Positions 55,403 to 64,000 of a DNA stretch of 64,000 nt are shown here, piece after piece. Below the pieces are notes generated by a model. The model had not been told where the DNA came from. It saw only the letters and a list, made by a program, of their open reading frames with translations, and made no database searches. Position numbers and translations under genes: made by a program. Within the stretch, counting starts at the first letter, position 1, and each line of letters starts with the position of its first letter. Source of the DNA: Arthrobacter sp. SPG23 (GTDB taxonomy: Bacteria; Actinomycetota; Actinomycetes; Actinomycetales; Micrococcaceae); assembly GCF_000876655.1 (NCBI RefSeq), contig NZ_JYCN01000012.1, positions 1-64,000 on the forward strand, given 5' to 3'.

Positions 55403-56290
55403 GTGACTGAACCGACCCCCGCCGCCTCCGGCACCGCGCCCGCAGCCCTGTTTGGCGCCTCAGATGTCCGCCGGCTCGCCGAGGAAATCGGAGTCCGTCC
55501 CACGAAGACCCTGGGCCAGAACTTCGTGATCGACGGCAACACCATCCGCCGGATCGTGGCCGCCGCCGACATCCACGCCGATGAGACAGTCCTCGAGGTC
55601 GGTCCCGGCCTGGGGTCGCTCACCCTGGGATTGCTGGACGCCGCAAAGTCCGTCGTCGCCGTCGAAATCGATCCGGTCCTTGCCGCCAAACTGCCGGGCA
55701 CAGTGCAGCAGTGGCGGCCGGACGCCGCCAAGGACTTCCACCTGGTGCTGGCGGACGCCATGAAGGTCACGGAACTGCCGGTGGAACCGACCGCCCTCGT
55801 GGCAAACCTCCCGTACAACGTGGCGGTGCCGGTGGTGCTCCATCTCCTGCAGCATTTCCCGAGCCTGCGGCACGGCCTGGTCATGGTCCAGGACGAGGTG
55901 GCGGACCGGCTTGCCGCCGGCCCCGGCTCCAAGACCTACGGCGTGCCTTCGGTGAAGGCGGCATGGTACAGCGGCATGCGCAAGGCCGGCGTGATCGGCA
56001 TGAACGTCTTTTGGCCGGCGCCCAAGATCCACTCCGGGCTGGTCGCCTTCACCCGCCGGGAACCTCCGGCCACCACCGCCACCCGGGAAGAGGTGTTCGC
56101 CGTCATCGACGCGGCCTTCGCCCAGCGGCGCAAAACCCTGCGGGCCGCCCTGGCCGGCTGGGCCGGCAGCGCTGCCGAAGCCGAACGCTGCCTCCGGGCC
56201 GCCGGCGTCGACCCCACTGCGCGGGGCGAAGTGCTCGATATCACAGCCTTCGCACGGATCGCCGAAGCCCGCCAGGCCCGGCAGGCGTGA
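55403..56290 (+). CDS. ksgA: 16S rRNA dimethyladenosine transferase
   Basis: KsgA dimethylates A1518 and A1519 of 16S rRNA late in small-subunit assembly. The 295-residue protein has the family elements [23 protein letters not shown]-binding [25 protein letters not shown], the acceptor motif [12 protein letters not shown] and [22 protein letters not shown]-terminal helical domain ends [19 protein letters not shown] 55403 is the start. ispE follows 81 bases later on the same strand. Confidence 0.97.
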   Translation: MTEPTPAASGTAPAALFGASDVRRLAEEIGVRPTKTLGQNFVIDGNTIRRIVAAADIHADETVLEVGPGLGSLTLGLLDAAKSVVAVEIDPVLAAKLPGTVQQWRPDAAKDFHLVLADAMKVTELPVEPTALVANLPYNVAVPVVLHLLQHFPSLRHGLVMVQDEVADRLAAGPGSKTYGVPSVKAAWYSGMRKAGVIGMNVFWPAPKIHSGLVAFTRREPPATTATREEVFAVIDAAFAQRRKTLRAALAGWAGSAAEAERCLRAAGVDPTARGEVLDITAFARIAEARQARQA

Positions 56291-56371
56291 AGTGACAGGC
56301 CGCTGCCGTATGCGCGGTCCCTTGAGGATGCATGCTTGGAGCCTGACGCCGCCATGCCATAGCTTGGACTC

Positions 56372-57334
56372 ATGAACGCAGTGAGAGGGCGCTTTGCCGC
56401 GAGGACGGTCCGGGTCAAGGCTCCGGGCAAAATCAACGTCTCGCTGGACGTGGGCCCGCTGCGCGAGGACGGCTACCATTCCGTTGCCAGCGTCTATCTG
56501 GCGGTGTCCCTCTATGAGGAAGTGGCCGCCACGAGCACTGCCGCGGAAGGCATCACCGTCAGCATCAGTCCGGCCAGCACCTTGGACCTCTCTGACGTGG
56601 ACATTCCGCTGGACGAACGGAACCTCGCCTACAAGGCGGCCGCCATCATGGCCGACGTGTCCGAGCACTCCACCGGGGTCCACCTGGAAATTACCAAGCG
56701 CGTCCCGGTGGCTGGCGGCATGGGTGGCGGTTCAGCGGACGCGGCAGCCACGCTGCTCGCCTGCGACGCCCTCTGGAACAGCGGGCTATCCCGCGATGAG
56801 CTCGCCCATCTCGCCGCAGAACTCGGCGCCGATGTCCCGTTTTCCCTCCTCGGCGGGACCGCCGTCGGGCTGGGCGTGGGTGATGAGTTGTCGCCGGCGC
56901 TGGCGAAGGCCCAAATGGACTGGGTCCTGGTCACTGCCGACTATGGCCTGTCCACGCCGGAGGTCTTCCGCACTTTGGACCGGCTCCGCCTCGCGGAAGG
57001 CGTCGCTGTGGATGAGCCCGCCGCCGTTGATCCGAAGATCCTCCAGGCGCTGCGCAGCGGCGATGCAGACGCCCTGAGCCGCGTCTTGGTCAACGACCTC
57101 CAGCGAGCCTCCATTGAGCTGGCGCCGGGGCTGCGCGATACCCTTGGACTCGGGGAATCGTGCGGAGCCATCGCCGGACTTGTATCAGGCTCCGGCCCCA
57201 CCGTGGCTCTGCTCACCCACAGTCCTGAGGCGGCAGCCGGCCTAGCGGAAGACCTCAGCCATCACGGCCTGAATGCCCTGGCCGTCCACGGTCCGGTGCC
57301 CGGCGCGCGCATCATCTCCGATACGCTCCTTTAG
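56372..57334 (+). CDS. ispE: 4-diphosphocytidyl-2-C-methyl-D-erythritol kinase
   Basis: IspE phosphorylates CDP-methylerythritol in the MEP pathway for isoprenoids, which feeds prenyl carriers such as those made by the cis-prenyltransferase in this window. The 320-residue GHMP kinase starts VRVKAPGKINVSLDVGPLREDGYH, has the ATP loop PVAGGMGGGSADAAATLLAC, and the third motif GLVSGSGPTVALL. About 12 residues precede the conserved start. It sits between ksgA and an ABC-F gene, as Rv1010-Rv1011 do. Confidence 0.96.
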   Translation: MNAVRGRFAARTVRVKAPGKINVSLDVGPLREDGYHSVASVYLAVSLYEEVAATSTAAEGITVSISPASTLDLSDVDIPLDERNLAYKAAAIMADVSEHSTGVHLEITKRVPVAGGMGGGSADAAATLLACDALWNSGLSRDELAHLAAELGADVPFSLLGGTAVGLGVGDELSPALAKAQMDWVLVTADYGLSTPEVFRTLDRLRLAEGVAVDEPAAVDPKILQALRSGDADALSRVLVNDLQRASIELAPGLRDTLGLGESCGAIAGLVSGSGPTVALLTHSPEAAAGLAEDLSHHGLNALAVHGPVPGARIISDTLL

Positions 57335-57372
57335 TACTTTAAACGAATTTCCACCGAAGAAAGCAGTTCCCA

Positions 57373-59199
<1,827 letters not shown>

Positions 59200-59226
59200 C
59201 ACGCAGAGGATGGCTGCCTCGCCCAC

Positions 59227-59913
59227 CTAATCCTCGGACCGGAGCTCGGGCTCCTTGTGCAGTCCGGTGAGGCCGTTCCAGGCGAGGTTCACCAGGTGGG
59301 CGGCCACGGCGCGCTTGTCCGGGGTCCGGCTGTCCAGCCACCACTGGCCGGTCATTGCCACCATTCCTACCAGCATCTGCGCGTACATGGCGCCGTCGGC
59401 CGCACTGAAGCCGCGGCGGGCGAACTCGTCGGACAGGATGTGCTCGACTCTGGCCGTCACGTGCGAGAGCAGGGTGGAGAAGGCGCCTTCGGGCTGCGAC
59501 GGCGGGGCGTCGCGCATGAGGATCCGGAACCCGTCGGTGCGTTCCTCGATGTAGGTCAGCAACGCCAGTGCGGCGCGCTCCACCTGGACCCGCGGCTTGG
59601 CTTCGTCCGTGAGGGCGTCGTTGATGGCTGCCAACAGAATCCGGAACTCGTGCTCCACCACTTGCGTGTACAGGCCTTCCTTGGACCCGAAGTGCTCGTA
59701 GATCACGGGTTTCGACACGCCCGCAGCAGCGGCAATCTCTTCGATCGTGGTGCCGTCAAGTCCACGGATGGCAAAGAGCCCGCGGCCGATTTCGATCAGC
59801 TGTGAGCGCCGCTGCGCCCCGGTCATGCGGGCCCTGGGCACGTATCCGGGAGCCCTGACGGGCCTGCCAGGAGGGTTTCCGGCACCATCGGGCGCACCGT
59901 TGATCTTGCTCAC
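59227..59913 (-). CDS. TetR-family transcriptional regulator
   Basis: The 228-residue protein has a TetR helix-turn-helix (RRSQLIEIGRGLFAIRGLDGTTIEEIAAAAGVSKPVIYEHFGSKEGLYTQVV at about residues 35-85). A basic 34-residue head precedes it. The ligand domain is helical, with ALALLTYIEERTDGFRILMRDAP and GMVAMTGQWWLDSRTPDKRAVAAHLVNLAWNGL. The frame opens at 60042; GTG 59913 gives VSKINGAP and is preferred. The place next to glmU equals Rv1019, so it is a conserved regulator of unknown target; it could regulate itself or the convergent ABC-F gene only indirectly. Confidence 0.9.
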   Translation of the reverse strand: MSKINGAPDGAGNPPGRPVRAPGYVPRARMTGAQRRSQLIEIGRGLFAIRGLDGTTIEEIAAAAGVSKPVIYEHFGSKEGLYTQVVEHEFRILLAAINDALTDEAKPRVQVERAALALLTYIEERTDGFRILMRDAPPSQPEGAFSTLLSHVTARVEHILSDEFARRGFSAADGAMYAQMLVGMVAMTGQWWLDSRTPDKRAVAAHLVNLAWNGLTGLHKEPELRSED

Positions 59914-60018
59914 CGTCCAATCATGCCTTAAGGGGCGCCGGGGCTTCCGAGTCGCACGTGCGCCGACCTTCGTGGCAGAATTGGTTCTCGTGCCGCGGGG
60001 CCAATGGCCCGGGCACGG

Positions 60019-60090
60019 TCCGCTCTGGTGTAATGGCAGCACCCCGGCCTTTGGAGCCGTGGAGTATAGGTTCGAATCCTATGGGCGGAA
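60019..60090 (+). tRNA. tRNA-Gln (anticodon TTG)
   Basis: A 72-base tRNA folds with acceptor stem TCCGCTC (60019-60025) and GGGCGGA (60083-60089), allowing one G-U pair, followed by discriminator A. The T-loop is TTCGAAT. The anticodon loop is CTTTGGA at 60049-60055, giving anticodon TTG, which reads CAA glutamine codons. CCA is not encoded. It lies between the TetR gene and glmU. Confidence 0.93.
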
Positions 60091-60183
60091 CTGCCACTGT
60101 GGACGGGTCCTGTACCCGGAACAGTCCGGCCAAGGTGTGAAAGTGCGCGCAACTGAGATTCACCAAGCAAGGAGAGCCTGTAC

Positions 60184-61710
60184 GTGAGCCCCGAGACCAC
60201 CGGCCCCGCCGCCGTCATCGTCCTAGCTGCAGGTGCCGGTACCCGGATGAAGTCGCGCACCCCCAAGATCCTCCACGAAATCGGGGGACTGTCGCTGGTG
60301 GGCCATGCCCTCCGTGCCGCCCGCACCATCGATCCCCGGCAACTGGCCATCGTGGTCCGGCATGAGCGCGACCTTGTGGCAGCCCACGTGTCCCGGCTCG
60401 ATCCGGCAGCGCTGGTCGTGGACCAGGACGAAGTGCCCGGCACCGGCCGCGCGGTGCAGGCGGCCCTGAAGGCCCTCGACGCCGGCGGCCCGCTGAGCGG
60501 CACCGTTGTGGTCACCTACGGAGACGTGCCACTTCTGTCGGCGGAACTGCTTGCCGAACTGGTGCTGATCCACGAACACGAACGCAACGCCGTCACCGTC
60601 CTGACGGCAGTCCTGGACGATGCAGCCGGCTATGGCCGCATCCTGCGTGCGGCCGACGGCACGGTCACGGGTATCCGCGAGCACAAGGACGCCTCGGACG
60701 AAGAACGCGAAATCCGCGAAATCAACTCCGGAATCTACGCCTTCGACGCCGCCGTCCTCCGCGACGCGCTGGACCACGTCACCACGGACAATGCGCAGGG
60801 CGAGATGTACCTCACCGACGTCCTGGGCCTTGCACGCTCGGCCGGCGGGCGCGTGGCCGCCGTGGTCACCACCGACCGCTGGCAGGTGGAGGGCGCCAAC
60901 GACCGCGTGCAGCTCTCCGCGCTGGGAGCGGAACACAACCGCCGCACCGTCGAAGCCTGGATGCGCGCCGGCGTCACGGTGGTGGACCCCGCCACCACCT
61001 GGATCGACTCCACGGTGACCCTGGCAGAGGACGTCCGGATCCTGCCCAACACCCAGCTGCACGGCGCCACGGCGGTGGCGAGGGACGCCGTCGTCGGCCC
61101 TGACACCACGCTGACCGACGTCACCGTTGGCGAAGGCGCCAAAGTGACCCGGACGCACGGCTCCGGGGCCACGATCGGCGCGAACGCCAGCGTGGGTCCG
61201 TTTACCTACCTCCGCCCGGGAACGGTGCTGGGGGAGACCGGCAAGATCGGCGCGTTCTACGAGACCAAGAACGTGAAGATCGGCCGCGGCTCCAAGCTGT
61301 CGCACCTCGGTTACGCCGGCGACGCGGAGATCGGTGAGGACACCAACATCGGCTGCGGCAACATCACGGCCAATTACGACGGCGAGAACAAGCACCGCAC
61401 CGTGATCGGCTCGGGCGTTCGGACGGGTTCCAACACGGTCTTCGTCGCTCCGGTCCAAGTGGGCGACGGCGCCTACAGCGGCGCCGGCGCCGTGATCCGC
61501 CAGGACGTGCCGGCCGGCGCGCTGGCAATCTCGGTGGCCAAGCAGCGGAACGCCGAAGGCTGGGTCGTCTCGCACCGGCCGGGCTCCATCTCGGCAGTAC
61601 TGGCCGAAGCCGCGGGGGCAACGGCGCCGGTCAGCGAAACAGCAGCGGCTCAGCCGACCCAGGATTCCTCAAGCACCCCGGCAACTACAGAAGAGGGCAA
61701 GCAATCATGA
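60184..61710 (+). CDS. glmU: Bifunctional GlmU: GlcN-1-P acetyltransferase / GlcNAc-1-P uridyltransferase
   Basis: GlmU makes UDP-GlcNAc, the precursor of peptidoglycan and other wall sugars. The 508-residue protein has an N-terminal uridyltransferase domain with VLAAGAGTRMKSRTPKILHEI and GTGRAVQAAL, and a left-handed beta-helix acetyltransferase domain from about 265 with hexad repeats, GPFTYLRPGTVLGETGKIGAFYETKNVKIG, SHLGYAGDAEIGEDTNIGCGNITANYDGENKH. The last 45 residues are a disordered alanine- and threonine-rich tail. GTG 60184 is the start. It overlaps prs by four bases (ATGA). Confidence 0.97.
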   Translation: MSPETTGPAAVIVLAAGAGTRMKSRTPKILHEIGGLSLVGHALRAARTIDPRQLAIVVRHERDLVAAHVSRLDPAALVVDQDEVPGTGRAVQAALKALDAGGPLSGTVVVTYGDVPLLSAELLAELVLIHEHERNAVTVLTAVLDDAAGYGRILRAADGTVTGIREHKDASDEEREIREINSGIYAFDAAVLRDALDHVTTDNAQGEMYLTDVLGLARSAGGRVAAVVTTDRWQVEGANDRVQLSALGAEHNRRTVEAWMRAGVTVVDPATTWIDSTVTLAEDVRILPNTQLHGATAVARDAVVGPDTTLTDVTVGEGAKVTRTHGSGATIGANASVGPFTYLRPGTVLGETGKIGAFYETKNVKIGRGSKLSHLGYAGDAEIGEDTNIGCGNITANYDGENKHRTVIGSGVRTGSNTVFVAPVQVGDGAYSGAGAVIRQDVPAGALAISVAKQRNAEGWVVSHRPGSISAVLAEAAGATAPVSETAAAQPTQDSSSTPATTEEGKQS

Positions 61711-62687
61711 CCGAAATTACGGCACGCGGCGAGAAGAAACTGGTTCTCGCGGCTGGGCGGGCACACCCCGAGCTTGCGCGGGAGATCGCCAAGGAACTGG
61801 GCACTGAACTTTTGCCGGTGGATGCCTACGATTTTGCGAACGGGGAAATCTACGTGCGCGCCGGGGAGAGCGTCCGTGGCACTGACGCCTTCGTGATCCA
61901 GGCGCACCCGGCTCCGCTGAACAACCACCTGATGGAACAGCTGATCATGATTGATTCGCTGAAGCGGGCATCCGCCAAGCGCATCACCGTGGTTTCGCCG
62001 TTCTACCCCTACTCCCGCCAGGACAAGAAGGGGCGCGGCCGCGAGCCGATTTCCGCCCGTCTGGTGGCTGATCTGTACAAGACCGCCGGCGCCGACCGCA
62101 TCATGAGCGTTGACCTGCACACCTCACAGATCCAGGGATTCTTCGACGGACCCGTGGACCACCTCATGGCCATCCCGCTGCTGGCTGATTACATCCGCAC
62201 CCGGGTTGCCGCGGACAACATCACCGTGGTCTCGCCGGACACGGGGCGTGTGCGAGTGGCCGAACAGTGGGCCGAGCGGCTGGGCGGGGCTCCGCTGGCG
62301 TTCGTCCACAAGAGCCGGGACCTCACGGTCCCGAACCAGGCTGTCTCCAAGACCGTGGTGGGCCAGATCGAGGGCCGCACCTGTGTCCTGATCGACGACA
62401 TGATCGATACCGGCGGAACCATTTCCGGGGCCGTCCAGGTGCTCAAGAACGCAGGCGCCAAGGACGTCATCATCGCGGCGACCCATGCTGTCTTCTCCGA
62501 CCCGGCTGCCCGCCGGCTGTCCGAGTCGGGCGCCCGCGAAGTAGTGGTCACCGACACGCTGCCGATTCCGGCCGACAAGCGGTTCCCGCAGCTGACCGTC
62601 CTGTCCATCGCTCCGTTGATTGCGCGCGCCATCCGTGAAGTGTTCGACGACGGCTCCGTCACCAGCCTCTTCGACGGCAACGCCTGA
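61707..62687 (+). CDS. prs: Ribose-phosphate pyrophosphokinase
   Basis: Prs makes PRPP for nucleotide, histidine and tryptophan synthesis. The 326-residue protein is a class I synthetase. Motifs are KKLVLAAGRAHPELAREIAKELG, NGEIYVRAGESVRG, PFYPYSRQDKKGRGREPISARLVADL, SVDLHTSQIQGFFDGPVDHL and the PRPP loop CVLIDDMIDTGGTISGAV. The start overlaps glmU (ATGA), and the glmU-prs pairing equals Rv1017c-Rv1018c. A GC-rich hairpin lies about 70 bases after its stop. Confidence 0.97.
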   Translation: MTEITARGEKKLVLAAGRAHPELAREIAKELGTELLPVDAYDFANGEIYVRAGESVRGTDAFVIQAHPAPLNNHLMEQLIMIDSLKRASAKRITVVSPFYPYSRQDKKGRGREPISARLVADLYKTAGADRIMSVDLHTSQIQGFFDGPVDHLMAIPLLADYIRTRVAADNITVVSPDTGRVRVAEQWAERLGGAPLAFVHKSRDLTVPNQAVSKTVVGQIEGRTCVLIDDMIDTGGTISGAVQVLKNAGAKDVIIAATHAVFSDPAARRLSESGAREVVVTDTLPIPADKRFPQLTVLSIAPLIARAIREVFDDGSVTSLFDGNA

Positions 62688-62700
62688 GGAAGGGCCCACG

Positions 62701-62743
62701 CCAGCAGGGTTCCCTGAGCGAGCTTGCGAGCTTAGGGAGCTGG
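62701..62743. repeat. Imperfect inverted repeat after prs
   Basis: TCCCTGAGC (62711-62719) pairs with GCTTAGGGA (62730-62738) with one G-U pair, and CCAGC (62701-62705) pairs with GCTGG (62739-62743). The loop contains CGAGCTTGCGAGC-type direct repetition. The look is of a dispersed palindromic element or terminator. Confidence 0.5.
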
Positions 62744-62757
62744 TGGGGATCCGTCCG

Positions 62758-62792
62758 GCGTCGGGCCCGTTTTCAGTAACCGGGCCCGACGC
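62758..62792 (+). terminator. GC-rich hairpin between prs and rplY
   Basis: A perfect 12-bp stem pairs GCGTCGGGCCCG (62758-62769) with CGGGCCCGACGC (62781-62792) around TTTTCAGTAAC. No T-run follows directly. It may terminate the glmU-prs transcript. Confidence 0.6.
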
Positions 62793-62955
62793 TGGTAAGC
62801 TTGTCCACGATACCTTGGCGAGGGAGAGCGTTCTCCGTTATCGACTGGGTCTGAATCTCCCTTCTTGAAGGGCCGGCCACGGGCCGCCCGGCGTTGAAGG
62901 TCGCAAACAGACCTCCGCCCTTGCTGAACCCCGTTTAGATTTCAAGGAGATTTTC

Positions 62956-63555
62956 ATGTCTGAGCAGAAGCTCGCAGCAGAAGTACGCACCGAATTCGGC
63001 AAGGGCTTCGCCCGCCGCGCACGCATGGCCAACCTCATCCCGGCTGTTATCTACGGCCACGGTGCAGATCCCATCCACATCACCCTGCCGGCCAAGGCCA
63101 CCACGCTGGCTGTCCGCGTTGCCAACGCGCTGCTGACCCTGGACATCAACGGCGAACAGCACCTCGCGCTCGTCAAGGACATCCAGCGCGACCCGATCAA
63201 GCAGATCATCGAGCACCTTGACCTGCTGACCGTCCGCACGGGCGAGAAGGTCACCGTGGACGTTCCCGTCCACGTCACCGGTGAACTTGCTCCGGGCAAC
63301 GTCTACAACCAGGAAATGACGGTTGTTTCCCTGGAAGCCGAGGCCACGCACCTGCCCACCGCCGTCGAGGTCAGCATCGAAGGCCGCGCCGCCGGCGAGC
63401 ACATCCACGCTTCCGATCTGGTCCTGCCGAAGGGCTCCGTGCTGCTGGCTGACCCCGAGTCCCTCGTGGTCAACATCTCCGAGGCCACCGAGGTCACCGA
63501 GGAAGAGGCTTCCGAAGAGGCTACCGCCGAGGCATCCGGGGCTGCAGCCGAGTAA
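62956..63555 (+). CDS. rplY: 50S ribosomal protein L25/general stress protein Ctc
   Basis: L25 of the Ctc/TL5 type binds 5S rRNA. The 199-residue protein has the N-terminal L25 domain (LAAEVRTEFGKGFARRARMANLIPAVIYGHGADPIHITLP, QHLALVKDIQRDPIKQIIEHLDLL), a C-terminal TL5 beta domain (VTVDVPVHVTGELAPG to VLLADPESLVVNI) and a strongly acidic tail (EVTEEEASEEATAEASG). ATG 62956 follows AAGGAGA. It is flanked by hairpins on both sides, and pth follows, as in Rv1014c-Rv1015c. Confidence 0.97.
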   Translation: MSEQKLAAEVRTEFGKGFARRARMANLIPAVIYGHGADPIHITLPAKATTLAVRVANALLTLDINGEQHLALVKDIQRDPIKQIIEHLDLLTVRTGEKVTVDVPVHVTGELAPGNVYNQEMTVVSLEAEATHLPTAVEVSIEGRAAGEHIHASDLVLPKGSVLLADPESLVVNISEATEVTEEEASEEATAEASGAAAE

Positions 63556-63571
63556 TTCCGGCAGCCCGTTT

Positions 63572-63612
63572 GCAGTGGCCGGGACCCCGTCGGGGCCCGG
63601 CCACTGCCGTTT
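63572..63612 (+). terminator. Rho-independent terminator of rplY
   Basis: A 12-bp stem pairs GCAGTGGCCGGG (63572-63583) with CCCGGCCACTGC (63596-63607), and an inner CCCC/GGGG pairing closes the loop. CGTTTT follows. It lies 17 bases past the rplY stop. Confidence 0.85.
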
Positions 63613-63646
63613 TAACGCCCACTTGTATTAACCCTAGGATTGACGC

Positions 63647-64000
63647 ATGACTGACACCTGGCTGATCGTAGGCCTTGGCAACCCCGGCACCGAGTACAGC
63701 AGGAACCGGCACAACGTCGGCCAGATGGTGCTGGATGAACTGGCCCGCCGGGTGGGCGGGAGTTTCAAAGTGCACAAAACCCGCGCCCACGTACTCGAGG
63801 GCCGGCTCGGCATTGGCGGACCCCGCGTTGTCCTGGCCAAGCCCATGAGCTACATGAACGTCTCCGGAGGGCCGGTATCCGCCCTTGCAAAGTTTTACGA
63901 CATCAGTCCGGAACACGTCGTGGCAGTCCATGACGAAATAGACATTCCCTTTAACACCGTCAAACTCAAGATTGGCGGTGGCGAAGGAGGGCACAACGGC
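63647..64000 (+). CDS. pth: Peptidyl-tRNA hydrolase (cut by the window end)
   Basis: Pth recycles peptidyl-tRNAs dropped by ribosomes. The first 118 codons are present and the frame runs off the window without a stop. The protein begins MTDTWLIVGLGNPGTEYSRN and continues RHNVGQMVLDELARR, which includes the conserved Asn and catalytic His. AKPMSYMNVSGGPVSALAKFY, VAVHDEIDIPF and GGGEGGHNG are further Pth motifs; the last holds conserved substrate-contacting residues. Its position after rplY is typical. Confidence 0.96.
   Translation, partial: MTDTWLIVGLGNPGTEYSRNRHNVGQMVLDELARRVGGSFKVHKTRAHVLEGRLGIGGPRVVLAKPMSYMNVSGGPVSALAKFYDISPEHVVAVHDEIDIPFNTVKLKIGGGEGGHNG

Overview
The window is a gene-dense, GC-rich stretch of chromosome from a high-GC Gram-positive bacterium. 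Evidence for an actinobacterium is a mycothiol conjugate amidase, a WhiB regulator, a DUF348-G5 resuscitation-promoting factor, actinobacterial families (DUF4307, DUF4245, DUF3499, DUF5719, TIGR03089), PIN-PhoH, many GTG starts and heavy G/C third positions. Gene content and repeats suggest a Micrococcaceae member such as Arthrobacter or Pseudarthrobacter; the genus is an inference. No prophage, insertion sequence, CRISPR array or secondary-metabolite cluster was seen. Nearly everything is core housekeeping and cell-envelope biology.

Layout. (1) 46-8936: greA, DUF4307, mca, small membrane protein, DUF255 thioredoxin-fold protein, HAD hydrolase, hemolysin III, short cis-prenyltransferase and phoH; the order closely follows M. 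tuberculosis Rv1080c-Rv1086 and Rv1095. (2) 9124-14252: variable block with a GNAT, an unknown protein, a lone prepilin peptidase, a Nudix hydrolase and a TetR-DHA2 efflux pair with a palindromic operator region. (3) 14276-18332: fumC, beta-carbonic anhydrase, DUF4245 and divergent glpX (compare Rv1098c-Rv1100). (4) 18360-18890: dispersed repeat copies and a decayed AbiEi/DUF559 gene. (5) 18890-35217: femX-like gene, manA, LCP ligase, purE, purK, gtrA, TIGR03089, whiB, large membrane glycosyltransferase, DUF5719, metallopeptidase-like protein, DUF3499, Trm112-like protein and ahcY (compare the Rv3248c-Rv3277 region). (6) 35303-41186: two tandem L,D-transpeptidases, RDD and SpoIIM/DUF95 membrane proteins, and a DUF1461 membrane protein. 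(7) 41248-47641: FadD15-type acyl-CoA ligase, protein O-mannosyltransferase, rsmI and a succinate-semialdehyde dehydrogenase. (8) 47666-52706: TgpA-like transglutaminase, DUF58 and MoxR operon. (9) 52880-64000: tatD, rpf, ksgA, ispE, ABC-F ATPase, TetR, tRNA-Gln, glmU, prs, rplY and a truncated pth (compare Rv1008-Rv1019).

Functionally, many genes serve the envelope: GlmU and IspE make precursors, the cis-prenyltransferase, PMT and ManA support lipid-linked and mannose chemistry, the FemX-like enzyme and L,D-transpeptidases act on peptidoglycan, LCP attaches glycopolymers, and Rpf cleaves wall. The most notable oddities are a near-perfect 57-bp in-frame duplication of the SAM-site motif in rsmI, a dispersed repeat family of at least four copies, a perfect 16-bp palindrome between trhA and uppS, a cluster of CCCGGG boxes and a palindrome upstream of whiB, the lack of a normal start codon for the large glycosyltransferase, and a zincin-family protein whose HExxH motif is degenerate. 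I did not find a convincing new multi-gene system.
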